Shown here: positions 23,535-36,945 of the stretch, piece by piece | Numbering within the stretch: position 1 is the stretch's first letter | Layout: the number at the start of each line of letters is the position of its first letter | NCBI GenBank assembly: GCA_963921795.1 | Contig: OY997641.1 | Location: 24,148,033 to 24,212,032, forward strand | DNA from: Nannobrachium achirus | Lineage: Eukaryota > Chordata > Actinopteri > Myctophiformes > Myctophidae | DNA: 64,000 nucleotides | Direction of reading: 5' to 3' | Notes under the pieces: model-generated | Database searches by the model: none | What the model saw: the letters and a program-made list of their open reading frames with translations, nothing else | Told to the model about the DNA's origin: nothing | Translations under genes and position numbers: made by a program

Positions 23535-23820
23535 CATTGGGGCGGCAGTGGCTCAGGGGTAGAGTTGCCGTCTTAGAACATGGAGGGTTCCCGAAGGGTT
23601 CCCAGTTCGATCCCGGGCTCCCCCAGAGTTAGTGTCGAAGAGTCCTTGAGCAAGACTCTGAACCCCTAGTTGGTCCTGGTGAGCAGGTTGGCGCCTTGCA
23701 TGGTTTCCTCCGCCATCGGTGTATGAATGTGTGTGTGAATGGGTGAATGGAATGCACAATCTCTGTAAAGCGCCTTGGATTAAGGCGCTATATAAATGCA
23801 CAATTTACCATTTACCATTT
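23535..23820 (+). mobile_element. Full-length tRNA-derived SINE
   Basis: The head GGGGCGGCAGTGGCTCAGGG contains box A (TGGCTCAGGGG). Box B is CAGTTCGATCCCGG. The body runs GTGTCGAAGAGTCCTTGAGC to GCGCCTTGGATTAAGGCGCT, and the tail is (ATTTACC)n-like. This is the best reference copy in the window for those at 11.2, 14 and 20 kb. Confidence 0.9.
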
Positions 23821-24110
23821 AAAACAATGCAAGGCAACATGCGTCAGTGTCTTGCTCAAAGACACTTTGACACTAAGGGTGCAGTGGGCGGTGACATTGT
23901 AGAGTGCATTCAGTGTGGCTTATTTACGAACGACCAATTAAGAGGCAGCTGTGCGCTTTTTCAGTCGGAAAACTTTCGGAAAAGCAGCAGTTGCTAACGT
24001 AATGCTGCTATTGATAGGTCATTTAATTCATAACATTGGCCTACCTGCTGTTAGTTTACACATTGATGCATGAAGCCCAAAGGACCAATAAAGCAGCAAA
24101 TGGTGCATTT

Positions 24111-24962
24111 TGTTGCGACCGTCAGGTCGCACTCTATCAAAACCTCCACAAACTGTGAGTCAGTCAGTCAGTCCGTCAGTCTGTCTGTCACACCTCACAC
24201 GTCACACTATTGCCCTGCTCATATCTCCGCAACCGTTGCCCCGATCCATGCCAAATTTTGCACACATACTCCTTGCCTGCCAAATCACAACCTCCACCAT
24301 CAATTCACACATGACCCTCTTCTAGCGCCACCCTGAGGCCGATTCTTGCAAAACACATTTTTGGACACAGCTCCTACAATTTTTGCCCTAAAATCACGCC
24401 AATCGGTACACAGTATGTCTACACTCATGTCATCAACATGGATCTGTCCCATATAGCGCCACCTTCAGGCCGATTTTTTAAAACACATTTTTGGACACTA
24501 CTCCTACAGATTTTGCCCTAAAATCACGCAAATCGGTACACAGTATGTCTACACTCATGTCATCAACATGGATGTGTCTCATATAGCGCCACCTTCAGGA
24601 CGATTTTTTAAAACACATTTTTGGACACTACTCCTACAAATTTTGCCCTAAAATCACGCAAATCGCTACACAGTATGTCTACACTCATGTCATCAACATG
24701 GATCTGTCCCATATAGCGCCACCTTCAGGCCGATTTTTTAAAACACATTTTTGGACACTGCTCCTACAGATTTAGCCCTAAAATCACGCAAATCGGTACA
24801 CAGTATGTCTAGACTCATCTCATCAATATGGATGTCCCATATAGCGCCACCATCAGGCCGATTTTTTGAACCACATTTTTGGACACTGCTCCTACACATT
24901 TTGCCCTAAAATCACGCTGCGACCTGACGGTCGCTTATCTCCCGATTAGGGAGTCTTACTGG
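24111..24962 (+). mobile_element. HINE-like element with 130-bp tandem core
   Basis: The 5' subterminal repeat GCGACCGTCAGGTCGCA is followed by a (CAGT/GTCT)n tract. The core has about 4.5 tandem units of 130 bp; 'CATCAACATGGAT' recurs at 24431, 24561 and 24691, with a variant at 24821. The 3' inverted repeat is TGCGACCTGACGGTCGC, then the hairpin CTCCC-gatta-GGGAG at 24939-24953, then TCTTACTGG followed by T. The 17-bp subterminal repeats are exact complements. No Rep/helicase is encoded. Confidence 0.75.
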
Positions 24963-25202
24963 TTATAATTTCCTACGCCATTGTTCACAGCTAAGAAACG
25001 CGAGACACGAAAACCGCCATGAAAACCAACCATTCAAAACACCGCATTGATGCACCACACCACCAAACCCCATCTTCTGAGTAGGGTCGTTCAGTGCGTG
25101 CGAGCACACCCGGTGCGCAGCGCACTGGATTTTTGAACGACAACACACCAAGTGCACCGAATAAACAAACGACAACATGGCACACCAGTGCGCTGAGTGC
25201 GC

Positions 25203-25292
25203 AGTTCCGAACGCACCCTAACTCGGGGGAGCCGAGGATTGAACTGGGGACCTTCCGTTGCCCAAGCAGCCGATTTACCACCTGAACCACAT
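25203..25292 (-). repeat. tRNA-like SINE head (minus strand)
   Basis: The reverse complement reads as a tRNA-like region with a box B-like GGTCCCCAGTTCAATCCTC and an upstream 'GTGGTTCAGGTGGTAAATCG'. It is not a canonical tRNA gene. Confidence 0.5.
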
Positions 25293-25326
25293 ATGTGTCA
25301 ACCATATATTTTTCAAACAAACAGAT

Positions 25327-25328
<2 letters not shown>

Positions 25329-25360
<32 letters not shown>
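25329..25360 (+). repeat. (AT)n microsatellite
   Basis: About 16 AT dinucleotides followed by a T-rich run. Confidence 0.9.
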
Positions 25361-25362
<2 letters not shown>

Positions 25363-25383
25363 TTTTTTTTCTTCTTTTTTTTT

Positions 25384-25480
25384 AGGATTTGTTTTGGGGC
25401 TTTTTATGCCTTTATTTGATAGGCTAGTAGACTGACAGGAAATGGGGAGAGAGATGGGGAATTACATGTGGCACAGATCG
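25384..25480 (+). repeat. SINE-like fragment, same family as 55195-55365
   Basis: Both contain TTTTATGCCTTTATT, a 'GATAG...AGTAGAC' block and GGGAGAGAGATGGGGA in the same order. Confidence 0.65.
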
Positions 25481-27957
25481 TCTGGATCTATATTTCTATG
25501 ATACATGCAGACTGTTTGATATGTTTATACTGTTACACAGTAATAATAAAAGTGGCTGTTATGCAGCAGAAATAGTTCTTGCGCTAGGTCACCAGAGAAG
25601 AGAATAATAATGGAATGCTCCTGACAGTTCTGAGATAACTGTTATTGTAGCAGAATGTTCTGGAAAACAGGAAAACAGTTATGCAAGATGAATTGAATGT
25701 AATGTATGTTTTTCAGTCGTGTCTGCAGGCACGGCTCCATTTGTTATTCTATTAATCAACATACGTATGCATCTAAAGATTCCTACCCCCTGCCAGGAAA
25801 ATATACTCATTACCTGAATTGTGCATCTGTTTGTCCATTTGTCCATGTGTAATAAAAACAAAGGTCCATGTTTGGTACTTTTGAGGCAAAGCTATTTGTT
25901 TGGACTAGAACCTTCAATGATGACTAAAATACTGTACAATCAAACTCTATGCTACTACAGTACATCATCAGATACCGTTGTCTGAGTTACATTTATTCTG
26001 ATTGTACCTGCTGAAGCATACACACTGTACATCAATACCTTACACTTCAAAACATAGTCTAATATGCAAGGTTCATCCACAAGCATCTTGACACAGTGTG
26101 AGCTAGTATTTTCAAAGATGTTAATACTTTTACTTTACTCATTGATGCTCTGTTAGCAATGATGATGCACAGAGTCAACTCATCTCCGTTAGTTAACAAA
26201 ACGTCAGGAACGTGTGACCTCACCTTCATCCTAATCAGCTCACTGATGAAATGATTACGTTAGAAAATTATTTAAACTTATTTGATCCCATAGCAGAAAT
26301 TCAGTTTAAAGTTTCACCCTGTTGATTGCTGCCCTAAGTGGTCAGACTTGAGCGCAGGGAGGAGCAGTTACTGTAGGTGTGAAATAATCTCTCAAATCTG
26401 TCAGTGTGGCATAGTGGTATAGTTTAGGGTAGCTGCCAGACAACGCCACCGGGGGAGTTGCGCCCCCGGAAATAGTTATTATCTTAATTAAACACCTTAA
26501 TGTCAAAAGAAGCACACAAGTTCGTTTTACAAAGACAGGCAGAAACACGTGTTTAACAAAAGTACAAAATAGGCTTTTATTAATTACATAGTTATTTCAT
26601 TAATCTCAAGTCTTCTTGGTTGAACAATAAAACAATAGGGCAGTGTCATCAATGGTGAGTCTATAATAAAAGTACTGCGCATCTAGGGGGCCAGTGCTGG
26701 GGGAGGGGAAGAGGGGCAGGACGACCCACCCACGGCAGTGGCACTTCCAACAATCAAAGCAAACCAAAAACAAAATAGCAAAACACATCAAAAGTGAGTT
26801 ACCACTACCAGGGGGTTGGCCATCACCTGCCCCAGCGAGGAGCCCCAGCACCTGGCCTGCAATAGAAATGACAGTTTTAAAAGACTTGCAGTGAATTACA
26901 CACTTTATATAATGAGATTAACCTAAAAGCTTCAAGTACTGGATAAAATGACTTATGGTTATGTAACCACAAGTGCTTGGTCGAGTGCTTTGTCTTCACA
27001 GATAGGAAGTTTCAGAGTTGTGGGTTGACGGAGTGGTAGAACCATAAAAGCAAAACAGCAGTTGCCACCGGCCCCAGTTTGCTTGAGCAGCACACACAGT
27101 GTTGTACTATCCACAGCAGCAGACACCGGGTAGAGTTAGTAATACTGGTGTGCGTGGCGATTTAGCGCCGCACGCCAGAGCAGGAGCTCCAGAAGGAGTC
27201 GTTTGTAGCCATAAGCTTCACACAAATGTAGCTGAAACCCTTAAGGCCAGCATGAGCTGGGGACACCTGTAGTGCTGTGCATGCTGCACACACACACACA
27301 CACACACACACCGTGAAGGCGCAGCGCCCTCCAACTCAGAGACAACAGCTATCTCGCAGCTGAAAGCAATACTGCCATCAATTAGCTCACTAACAAGTGG
27401 GAGGAGGATGGGCGGTGGGAAGGAACCAACGCCCATACTGCTACATCAGCATACTGCCGTAAACACGTAATGTTGTTGTTTGTAGTAATGAACACAGAAG
27501 CACCCGTAAGAAGAAATTGGACTGAAAAAGGGGAGAATCCAAACCTGAGTTCCTGTTTAACAAAGGAGGTGGTGCCCAAAGGGAATCAAACTTGGGACCT
27601 TTGTCTCCCAACTGTCCCAAGTGGCTTCTCTATGGCTTCCCACACCAATTTAGTAGACAAGCTTAGTAGAGAGGAAACAGCATTTATGTAAAAAAAAACA
27701 ACAGTGTGAAAACACAAAGGAGGGAGTGCACGTCTGGGTTGATGACCACCGCAGACAATAATGTTGACAAGAATGTTTGAAAAGAATGACGCCACACAGC
27801 TCAAACTCTGAAGAAGACTATTAAAAAAACAACAGCATAACAACCTCATTAAATCAATTTATTCGCCTTTGTCTTAAGGACTGATTACTGAATATTTATT
27901 TGGGCAGCAGATCATCAAATAAAACGAAGTAAACTGATTGCTGAATGCTTAACAGTT
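25481..27957. other. No gene recognised; possible decayed LTR-type repeat
   Basis: (CA)11 lies at 27291-27312. On the minus strand near 26447, 'TGGCGTTGTCTGGCAGC' resembles the start of an LTR-element primer site next to a GC-rich inverted repeat (CCGGGGG/CCCCCGG), but I could not delimit LTRs. A degraded tRNA-like stretch is at about 27560-27640. Confidence 0.35.
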
Positions 27958-28879
27958 TTATTGCGACCGAAGGTCGCAGTATACCATGAGAAATGTTGCA
28001 GCTTGTCTCCGTGTCAGTCAGTCAGTCAGTCAGTCAGTCAGTCAGTCCACATGTTTACAGTCTATTGGTTGGTTCCTTGTCACTGTGACATCACAGGTGA
28101 TATCACAGGTGACATCACATACTGTATGTAAAAGTCCATATATGGGTATTCCCCAGAATCTCTTTTATGCCCATATATGAAGATCCCTGATGTCATCGAT
28201 ATAAATCACTGACCAGATGGTGCAGCCATGGCCCATATCTGTGTGGCTGGTTCAGATAGGGATCTCCATGTATGGGCATAGAATATAGTGTATGCATATG
28301 ATACATATGAATGAAGGATCAAATAAAAATAAAAAGTCCATATATGGGCATTCCCAGAAACAACATCTGTTTTATGCCCATTTATGGAGATTTCTGATGT
28401 CATTAATCCCAGGCCCTAACTGGCCCAAGAGCCTGCTTTACTCTGATGTACACCCTATCTTCCCCAAAAACGTTAATATTAAGTCCATATATGTATATGG
28501 ATATATTTTAATAAAGTATAAAATAAATAAAATGTCCATATACAGTATGGGCATTCTCAGATGATGCCTGTTAGGGTACCCCCTTATGCTGATATATGGA
28601 GATCCCTAGGCATTATACCCAGGCCCTAACTCGCCAAGGCCCTGCTTGGCTTTACTAATTAGCATACGTTTTATGCCCATATATGGAGATCCCTGTCCCA
28701 ATGTCATCAATTTTAAGGACATATCTGGGAATGCCCATATTTGGTAATGCCCATATATGGGCATGTTTTGACATAACATTGTTGACTATCATCTCCATAT
28801 ATGGGTAACTGATCCGATATACATCACTGGCCAGATGGCCAAGAATTGGCGCGACCTCGCCCTGAGGTGTCTTAATAGT
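27958..28879 (+). mobile_element. HINE-like element rich in CArG-type boxes
   Basis: The 5' subterminal palindrome is GCGACCGAAGGTCGCA, followed by (CAGT)n at 28014-28047. It ends with GCGCGACCTCGCCC and GTCTTAATAGT (a decayed CTRR end). The interior has repeated 'GCCCATATATGG' modules, with CC(A/T)6GG boxes at 28136, 28338, 28378, 28677, 28735, 28751 and 28796. No protein is encoded. Confidence 0.6.
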
Positions 28880-28905
28880 ATGGCACCACCACGGAAACAG
28901 TTGTG

Positions 28906-28985
28906 GCCAGAGGCTTTGTCCCTGTCTGTCTGTCCGTCCGTCCGTCCGTCCGTCTGTCTGTTTTAGCCGTCCATCTGTCTGTAGC
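28906..28985 (+). repeat. (GTCY)n tract, HINE core fragment
   Basis: CTGTCTGTCTGTCCGTCCGT-type tetranucleotides, the same microsatellite as in the HINE-like elements, without recognisable ends. Confidence 0.6.
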
Positions 28986-30037
28986 ATTCTCATTAACGTA
29001 TTATTTCAAGAACACCTGGGCACAAACATCCATTTGAACTTGAAGGATGAACTGATTAGTATTTGGTGGTCAAAGATCAAGATCACTGTCACAAAACACA
29101 TTTCATTCATACATGTCAAATTGTCAATATACTGTTGTGATAACTGACATTCCACCAACAAATACACTTGACAGCTTTTATTAAATTAAAGTCTGGGCAT
29201 ACATTGATGTAAACTGTAAACTGTAAACGGCAGGTGGTTGGCAGAGGCATACAGCTGTGATGCAGTGTTTCTTGTTGGTTTCTTTTTAATGTAATTTGAT
29301 CGAGGTGTTGTGGCTTGCCATAGAACGTTTTACTGTGCTGCCAAATAAGCAAGCTGTGTGAAAACAGATGACAATTTCCAAGATTTCCAAGGGTGTATTT
29401 CCTCTGTTGGCTAGATTTTCTTTTCTTTTTTTGCCCCAGGCATATTTCATCGCTGTAGAGGAATTTCACTTCCCTTGGCTTAGACAGTAACTCCTATTGT
29501 CTCTTTAAATCATGTCAATGACAAACATGCATCACTATATTTACAGTAAGTAATAAGTACAATATCATCCAGACCATAAACTCAGTGCTCAGGAAATGTA
29601 AGATCTTGCCATACAATTAGGAACGCTGTATATTTCAGAAAGTTCCACACTTTTACTGTATACCGTTTCTACAATATCTTATTTTGCCCTTCATTGTGGT
29701 CTTGTAAAACAGACTCCGTTGTGAAGCAGGCCCCTCAAGTCTCAAGATTAAAAATCCAGCTATCTGTGACTCCAGAACGGAAATATATTTTACAAGCTGA
29801 CGTGAACTGAGGCTGACATCCCCAGATGCCACTTTGAGCCATGGAGAAAAAAGCATCACCCCTCTTCACCACCCTGCCAGACACTTTAGCTGATAATAAG
29901 AGGCAGAAAATAAGTGAGGAAAGTCACAGCTATTGAAAAACGGAGGAGGGGAAGGGATCTGAGATAGAGGCGTCACAGTTCAATACAGCCTTCCCTTTAC
30001 TGTATTCTCTCTATTATATTATTATTATCTATTATTT
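28986..30037. other. No gene recognised
   Basis: AT-rich, unique-looking sequence; no supported exon or complete repeat. Confidence 0.45.
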
Positions 30038-30589
30038 GATTGTGACCGAAGGTCGCAGTTTAGTATGAGAAACGGCACATTATGTCTCCATCCGGATGTC
30101 TGTCTGTCTGTCCGTGTAAACTTTTTTACAGTCTATGGGTTTGCCACTCTGACATCACGCTCTGACATCACTGTGATGTCAGGGGAACCAAACAAACAGA
30201 ATCCCTTTATGCCCATATACAGTATGGAGAATTCCGGTTGTCATCAATATTAAGACCATATCTAACAGGACTTCATATGGGAATGCCCATTTATGGAGGA
30301 AGACAGCCCATATCTGTGTGGCTGGTTCTACAGTCAGGGATCTCCATATAAGGGATTGTATGTATGATGTCAGATGTCATAGACGTCATAGGACTTTCAC
30401 ATAACGAATAACTGAGTAAGCATGTTTGGGGTCTCACAGCAATATCTCCATATACAGTACATGGATCTCCATGGGTACCAGGGGTCTCCATACAGTATAT
30501 GGGTAACTAGTCGGATATACATCACTGGCCAGACGGCCAAGACATGACGCGACCTTGCCCTAAGTTTGTCCCCTTAGGCGTCTTACTAG
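30038..30589 (+). mobile_element. HINE-like element, relative of 27958-28879
   Basis: The 5' end TGTGACCGAAGGTCGCAG is followed by (GTCT)n. TGACATCA motifs at about 30150-30180 and CArG-type boxes at 30287 and 30344 lie inside. The 3' end has ACGCGACCTTGCCC, a CCTAAG...CTTAGG hairpin, and TCTTACTAG followed by T (CTAG at 30586-30589). Confidence 0.65.
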
Positions 30590-31039
30590 TTATTTCATTC
30601 TCTCGAATGTCAGGGAGAGAATATACTCTAAGAGAGTACATGATCACAAAGACATTCGGGGCGCAAAGGAACTGCAAACCAAAGTTCCTCTCTTCTGGAA
30701 AAGAAACCGGTCCTATATGTCAGCATACAGGGGTCCATGGGGGTCTTCCATCCATCCTGCTCCAGGACAAGTAGAAGTGGAATGATTTCAGAGGAAGAAG
30801 AATGAGAGGAACCCTACTGTAAGGGAGCCTCTGAGGCAGTTGCTGTTTGTGTGTTTGAAGTGTCAGAACAAGAACAGGATATCCTTCCTGGCTGCCAGCC
30901 ACAGTCACACTCCATAGCATGACAGATGGGAGGAGGCCAAAGTGCTTTATAGTAGATTTGCTTTACCTTTAGAAAACGTTGCCGACTGAAGAGCAAAGTC
31001 TTGCAGTAGACTTTGCCTTGTAGCAGCTTTTTTAACCAC
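30590..31039. other. No gene recognised
   Basis: No exon or complete repeat seen in this interval. Confidence 0.4.
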
Positions 31040-31647
31040 TTAAAGTGATAGTTCACCTATTTTTGACATAAAGCTGTGTGAAATACTTGCCATTAAAATA
31101 GTGGTTACAAATGTATTAATTCATTACCAGAGTCCCGTGGTCGGAGTTCTGGTCAGTTTTAGATGAATATAAAGTAGTTCCGGTAATTTGGCAGGGGCTC
31201 ATGGCCCAATCATTAAAAATAGATGAATCCACAAAACTAGCGTCATTTGTATTGTTGACCTATTTCTACCAAATAGACCAACTTTCGTTCAACTTTGACC
31301 CCTCTGTCACATGGTACTATTTTTTGTGTCCAGTATCACTACGCCGCTACAACGTATTTCCCCAAAACAAGGTGCTTTGCAGGCAGCTGATCAGAACGAA
31401 ATCTCGCTCTATATGGTAGAAATAGGCCAACAATACAAATGACGCTAGTTTTGTGGATTAATCTATTTTCAATGATTGGGCCACGCCAAATGGCCCCCAC
31501 CCCATTGGAACTACTTAATATTCATCTAAAACTGACCAGAACTCTGACCACGGGACTCTGGTAATCAATTAATAATTTTTAACCACTGTTTTAATGGCAA
31601 GTATTTCACACAGCTTTATGTCAAAAATAGGTGAACTATCACTTTAA
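31040..31647. mobile_element. Fold-back TTAA element with about 230-bp inverted arms
   Basis: It starts TTAAAGTGATAGTTCACCTA and ends with the inverse, closing on TTAA (31644-31647). Left-arm text such as AAAACTAGCGTCATTTGTAT (about 31235) recurs inverted at about 31430-31450. Complementarity extends with small mismatches from both ends to 31271/31414, leaving a 142-bp loop. The TTAA boundaries match those of the 5583-5849 element, but the terminal sequence differs. Confidence 0.88.
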
Positions 31648-34062
<2,415 letters not shown>

Positions 34063-34070
34063 CCCACACA

Positions 34071-34155
<85 letters not shown>
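34063..34155 (+). repeat. (CA)n microsatellite abutting a retrotransposon 3' flank
   Basis: CA repeats, slightly interrupted at the left. They lie directly downstream, on the minus strand, of the non-LTR fragment at 35280-34324. Confidence 0.95.
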
Positions 34156-34157
<2 letters not shown>

Positions 34158-34323
34158 TTGAAATGTTTATTTATGTCCACATAAGCAGAAGTACAAGAAT
34201 TCCTCGTACAAAGGACATAAACAATATCAGTGCAGTCAGATAATCAAGGAAAACTGCCGGTTACAAAGTGCAGGTAGGGCAGAACATTGTTACATACAAT
34301 ACTGTTGGCACAGCAGACAACAA

Positions 34324-35280
34324 TCATGGGTAAAGATAACAACGCCTCCTCCAAATGGAGCGACTTCCTATAATAGCTGATACAGAGCAGTACCTTGCTA
34401 ACTGTTTGGCTCTCCTTTTGGGGAGGTCGGCCATTTGAAGGCCCCTTACAACCAGCTTGTGCACATGCCCTAGGCTCCCAAAGATAAAAACTAAAAGTTT
34501 ACATCTGTAGCCTAGCTGAGCGATGGTCTGCTCTAGCTGATGATATTTTAATACTTTGGTTAAGAAAGCTTCCTCTAAGCTGTAGTCAAAGGTACAGCCG
34601 ACCTCGAGAATAAACACCTCCCTATGGGTTTCATTAACAACAATGACATCAGGGGTGTTAGCTGAAATGTTAGAGAACACAGAATCATCATTACAAAGGC
34701 TAAACATGCTCGGCTTCACAGTAGAATGCTTATATAGCATAATAGAGGACCTGAAGATGGATGAGATATCTTTTGATATCAAATCCACTATTCTGTCATG
34801 CCTACTTATGTAGAGTCCCCTGTATACATGGCAAACATTTAAGATATGGGACATGGTTTCAGCTATTTGTTCATGACCATGATGTATACAGTAAGGAGCA
34901 TGATTGCCTGGAAACCAGATGGAGAGGTTAAGTTTAGATGGTAAAACCTGCAACCTCGCTTTCAGAGTAAAGACAACAATGCATTCGTCTATGGCAACAT
35001 TTTTGAACACTGAGTGAGATACAGAATGGTCCGCAGCAGGGAGACATGCAGATATAAAGTCCTCTGAGACAGCCATCACCTCAGAGTTAGGCCCTACCCA
35101 CTCCAAGGTAACATCCGCCCAGCAACACAGATCATTTAAGTCTGGCCAATCTGACCATGCACCGAAACCGGGGCAGCGACTGTCCAGCTTTCCACTGAGC
35201 TTCCTCTTGAACCCTAGGAAGCTAGGATCCGAGCCACATGCCAGTGGGACCTTGCGTCGTTTTAGGTCCAAAAACAGAGG
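34324..35280 (-). pseudogene. C-terminal endonuclease part of a REL-endo non-LTR retrotransposon (5'-truncated)
   Basis: An open frame of about 318 codons ends at 34324. Its frame is closed by a stop at 35283-35281 and it has no ATG start, so it is a fragment. It contains a Cys-His region (YCIHHGHE ... HILNVCHVYRG ... RHDRIV) followed by PDVIVV ... FILEVGCTFDYSLEEAF. This matches the CCHC-like motif plus PD-(D/E)XK restriction-like endonuclease at the C-terminus of R2/NeSL/Hero-type elements, which nicks target DNA for target-primed reverse transcription. The reverse transcriptase domain is absent. About 170 bp of apparent 3' UTR separates the stop from a (CA)n array. An uninterrupted frame over this length suggests recent insertion or a domesticated fragment. 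Confidence 0.75.
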
Positions 35281-35283
35281 CTA

Positions 35284-35740
35284 AAACATGCAAAGCAAAT
35301 TAAAAGTGAAAACCTACCAACAGAACCATGCAGTTCTAACGCCTTCTAAGACAGGCAAACCAATCAGAAGCCTCTGTGTCTATGACATCATGGACAAATC
35401 AACAAAATCAAAGCTTTTGATTTGTCTGGCTAACTCATGACATCATAGTCAATAATGGGGTAACACGAAGCGGAGCTTAGGAGGGGTTTGCACCGCAAAA
35501 AAAATCAAACCTCGGTTCGAAGTGAAGCGGTGAATCTTAGTATGGAATTGTCTGGAGAGCCGGTATGACAGTATAATAGGTTTAAAAAAAATCAAACCTC
35601 GGTTCGAAGTGAAGCGGTGGACAGATAAAACCTCTATTCTGAATGTATTTGGAGAGCCGGTATGACAGTTGGTATAATAGGTTGAAGGCCAAATTATCAT
35701 GTGAAGCTTGACCAATCCTCAAAGTATCCATTCATCTGAC
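35284..35740. repeat. Local direct repeats (GAAGCGG-rich)
   Basis: The block AATCAAACCTCGGTTCGAAG followed by TGAAGCGGTG occurs at about 35505 and again about 86 bp later. 'GGAGAGCCGGTATGACAGT' also occurs twice. Not assigned to a known family. Confidence 0.7.
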
Positions 35741-35749
35741 CGGGAGGGA

Positions 35750-36569
35750 CACCGCACACATATTCTGGATGTACAGGACATATAAAGCCTATTCATTCTG
35801 AACTGAAATGACCATATATGGACATGGGACACACATTACGACACCTATTCATTCTGGACTGACATTTTGCACTTACGGGACAGGAAAACCTGTTCATTCT
35901 GGCCTGGAGTGACCATATATGGACATAAGGTAACGGAAATTCTGTTTTTGAAAAAGCCTGTTCATTCTGGACTGAAGTGACCTTATATGGGCGTGATACA
36001 CACAAAGCCATTCATTGGAAGCGGTTTCCACCGCTTCAAAATTATATAAAAAATCCTGCTTGCTGGTCTCTTAGTTGTTTGTCAACTGCATCCCTCTATA
36101 ATTATTTCAGTTTCTGTTATCTTTGTGGCCTACTACATTTTTCAACTTCTGCTAGATTTTCAATGTATTTACTCTTGTCTGCCTTAATGCTCCTTTTTAC
36201 CATTCTGTTAGCATCTGTATATTATTGTGCCTTTGCTTTTGACATTTCACATATTCACACCGCACACATATTCTGGACGTACAGGACAGATAAAGCCTAA
36301 TAGCCTATTCATTCTGAACTGAAATGACCATATATGGACATGGGACACACATTTTGCTTTTTGAAACTGATATTCTGCTCGTACGGGACATTCTGGCCTG
36401 GAGTGACCATATATGGACATGAGGTGACATACATTGAGATCACCATATATGGTAATTAAACGGACATTCTGTTTTTGAAAAAGCCTGTACATTCTGGACT
36501 AAAAATGACCATATATGGGCGTGGGACACACAAAGCCACTCATAGGAAGCGGTTTTCACCGCTTCAAAA
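35750..36569 (+). repeat. Two diverged copies of a CArG-box-rich unit
   Basis: Unit 1 (35750-36043) and unit 2 (36258-36569) share CACCGCACACATATTCTGGA, CTATTCATTCTGAACTGAAA, TGACCATATATGGACAT, CTGTTTTTGAAAAAGCCTGT and end with a hairpin GAAGCGGT-nnnn-ACCGCTTC. CC(A/T)6GG boxes occur at 35812, 35913, 35981, 36328, 36407, 36443 and 36509. Confidence 0.8.
35977..36300 (+). CDS. Small hydrophobic ORF, doubtful
   Basis: A 107-codon frame between the two CArG-rich units, with a strongly hydrophobic stretch (MYLLLSALMLLFTILLASVY) at about residues 64-83. A TATA-like ATTATATAAAA lies inside the frame at 36043, upstream of that internal Met. The N-terminal half overlaps the repeat unit, so if anything is translated the internal Met is more credible. 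I do not recognise a family. Confidence 0.2.
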   Translation: MTLYGRDTHKAIHWKRFPPLQNYIKNPACWSLSCLSTASLYNYFSFCYLCGLLHFSTSARFSMYLLLSALMLLFTILLASVYYCAFAFDISHIHTAHIFWTYRTDKA

Positions 36570-36800
36570 AACAAAACAAAAAAACACGACACACGTGCAT
36601 ATCTCCTTGTATGGGCGTGATGTCGGTTAGCACCGCTCAGAAATCACACCCAGTGTGAAGTGAGCAGTGCCTTTTATGGGTAAATTTTTAGGCTTGTGAT
36701 TGGTGTACATGCGTGGCAAAACGTCCGGACAAGCTTTGCGGGACGGACATAAATTATGGACATAGGAGCGGTTAGCACCAGACTAGCAGCGTACAAAAAT

Positions 36801-36914
36801 GTTAGTATCTTTTCCACCACTGGTACACGATGCTAAACGCAGGATGCGTCTGTGTGAAAATGATTTATGTTGGTTGTGACATCACTCCTGAGCTCCATCT
36901 TCCCATATAAGTTG
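36801..36914 (+). promoter_or_regulatory. Conserved upstream (promoter-like) block A
   Basis: It matches the reverse complement of 40868-40741 along most of its length: ATCTTTTCCACCACTGG, TAAACGCAGGATGCGTCTGT, GTGAAAAT, GTTGTGACATCAC, GAGCTCCATCT, then a TATA-like element (CATATAAGT here, TATATAAAG there). In both places a small ORF begins 30-45 bp further on. TGACATCA is CRE/ATF-like. Confidence 0.65.
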
Positions 36915-36945
36915 AGAGAGAAGATGAGCGTAGATGAGAGAGATC

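Noticed and set aside
24991..25329. 112-codon minus-strand frame near 25 kb
   Set aside because: It overlaps a tRNA-like SINE head and shows no domain; it is likely chance.
26340..27450. Possible minus-strand LTR retrotransposon (TGGCGTTGTCTGGCAGC next to a GC-rich inverted repeat)
   Set aside because: I could not find paired LTRs, a polypurine tract or gag/pol frames, so the primer-site resemblance alone is too weak.
28014..28047. CRISPR-like or regularly spaced repeats
   Set aside because: These are simple tetranucleotide tracts inside HINE-like elements with no spacers; the genome is eukaryotic.
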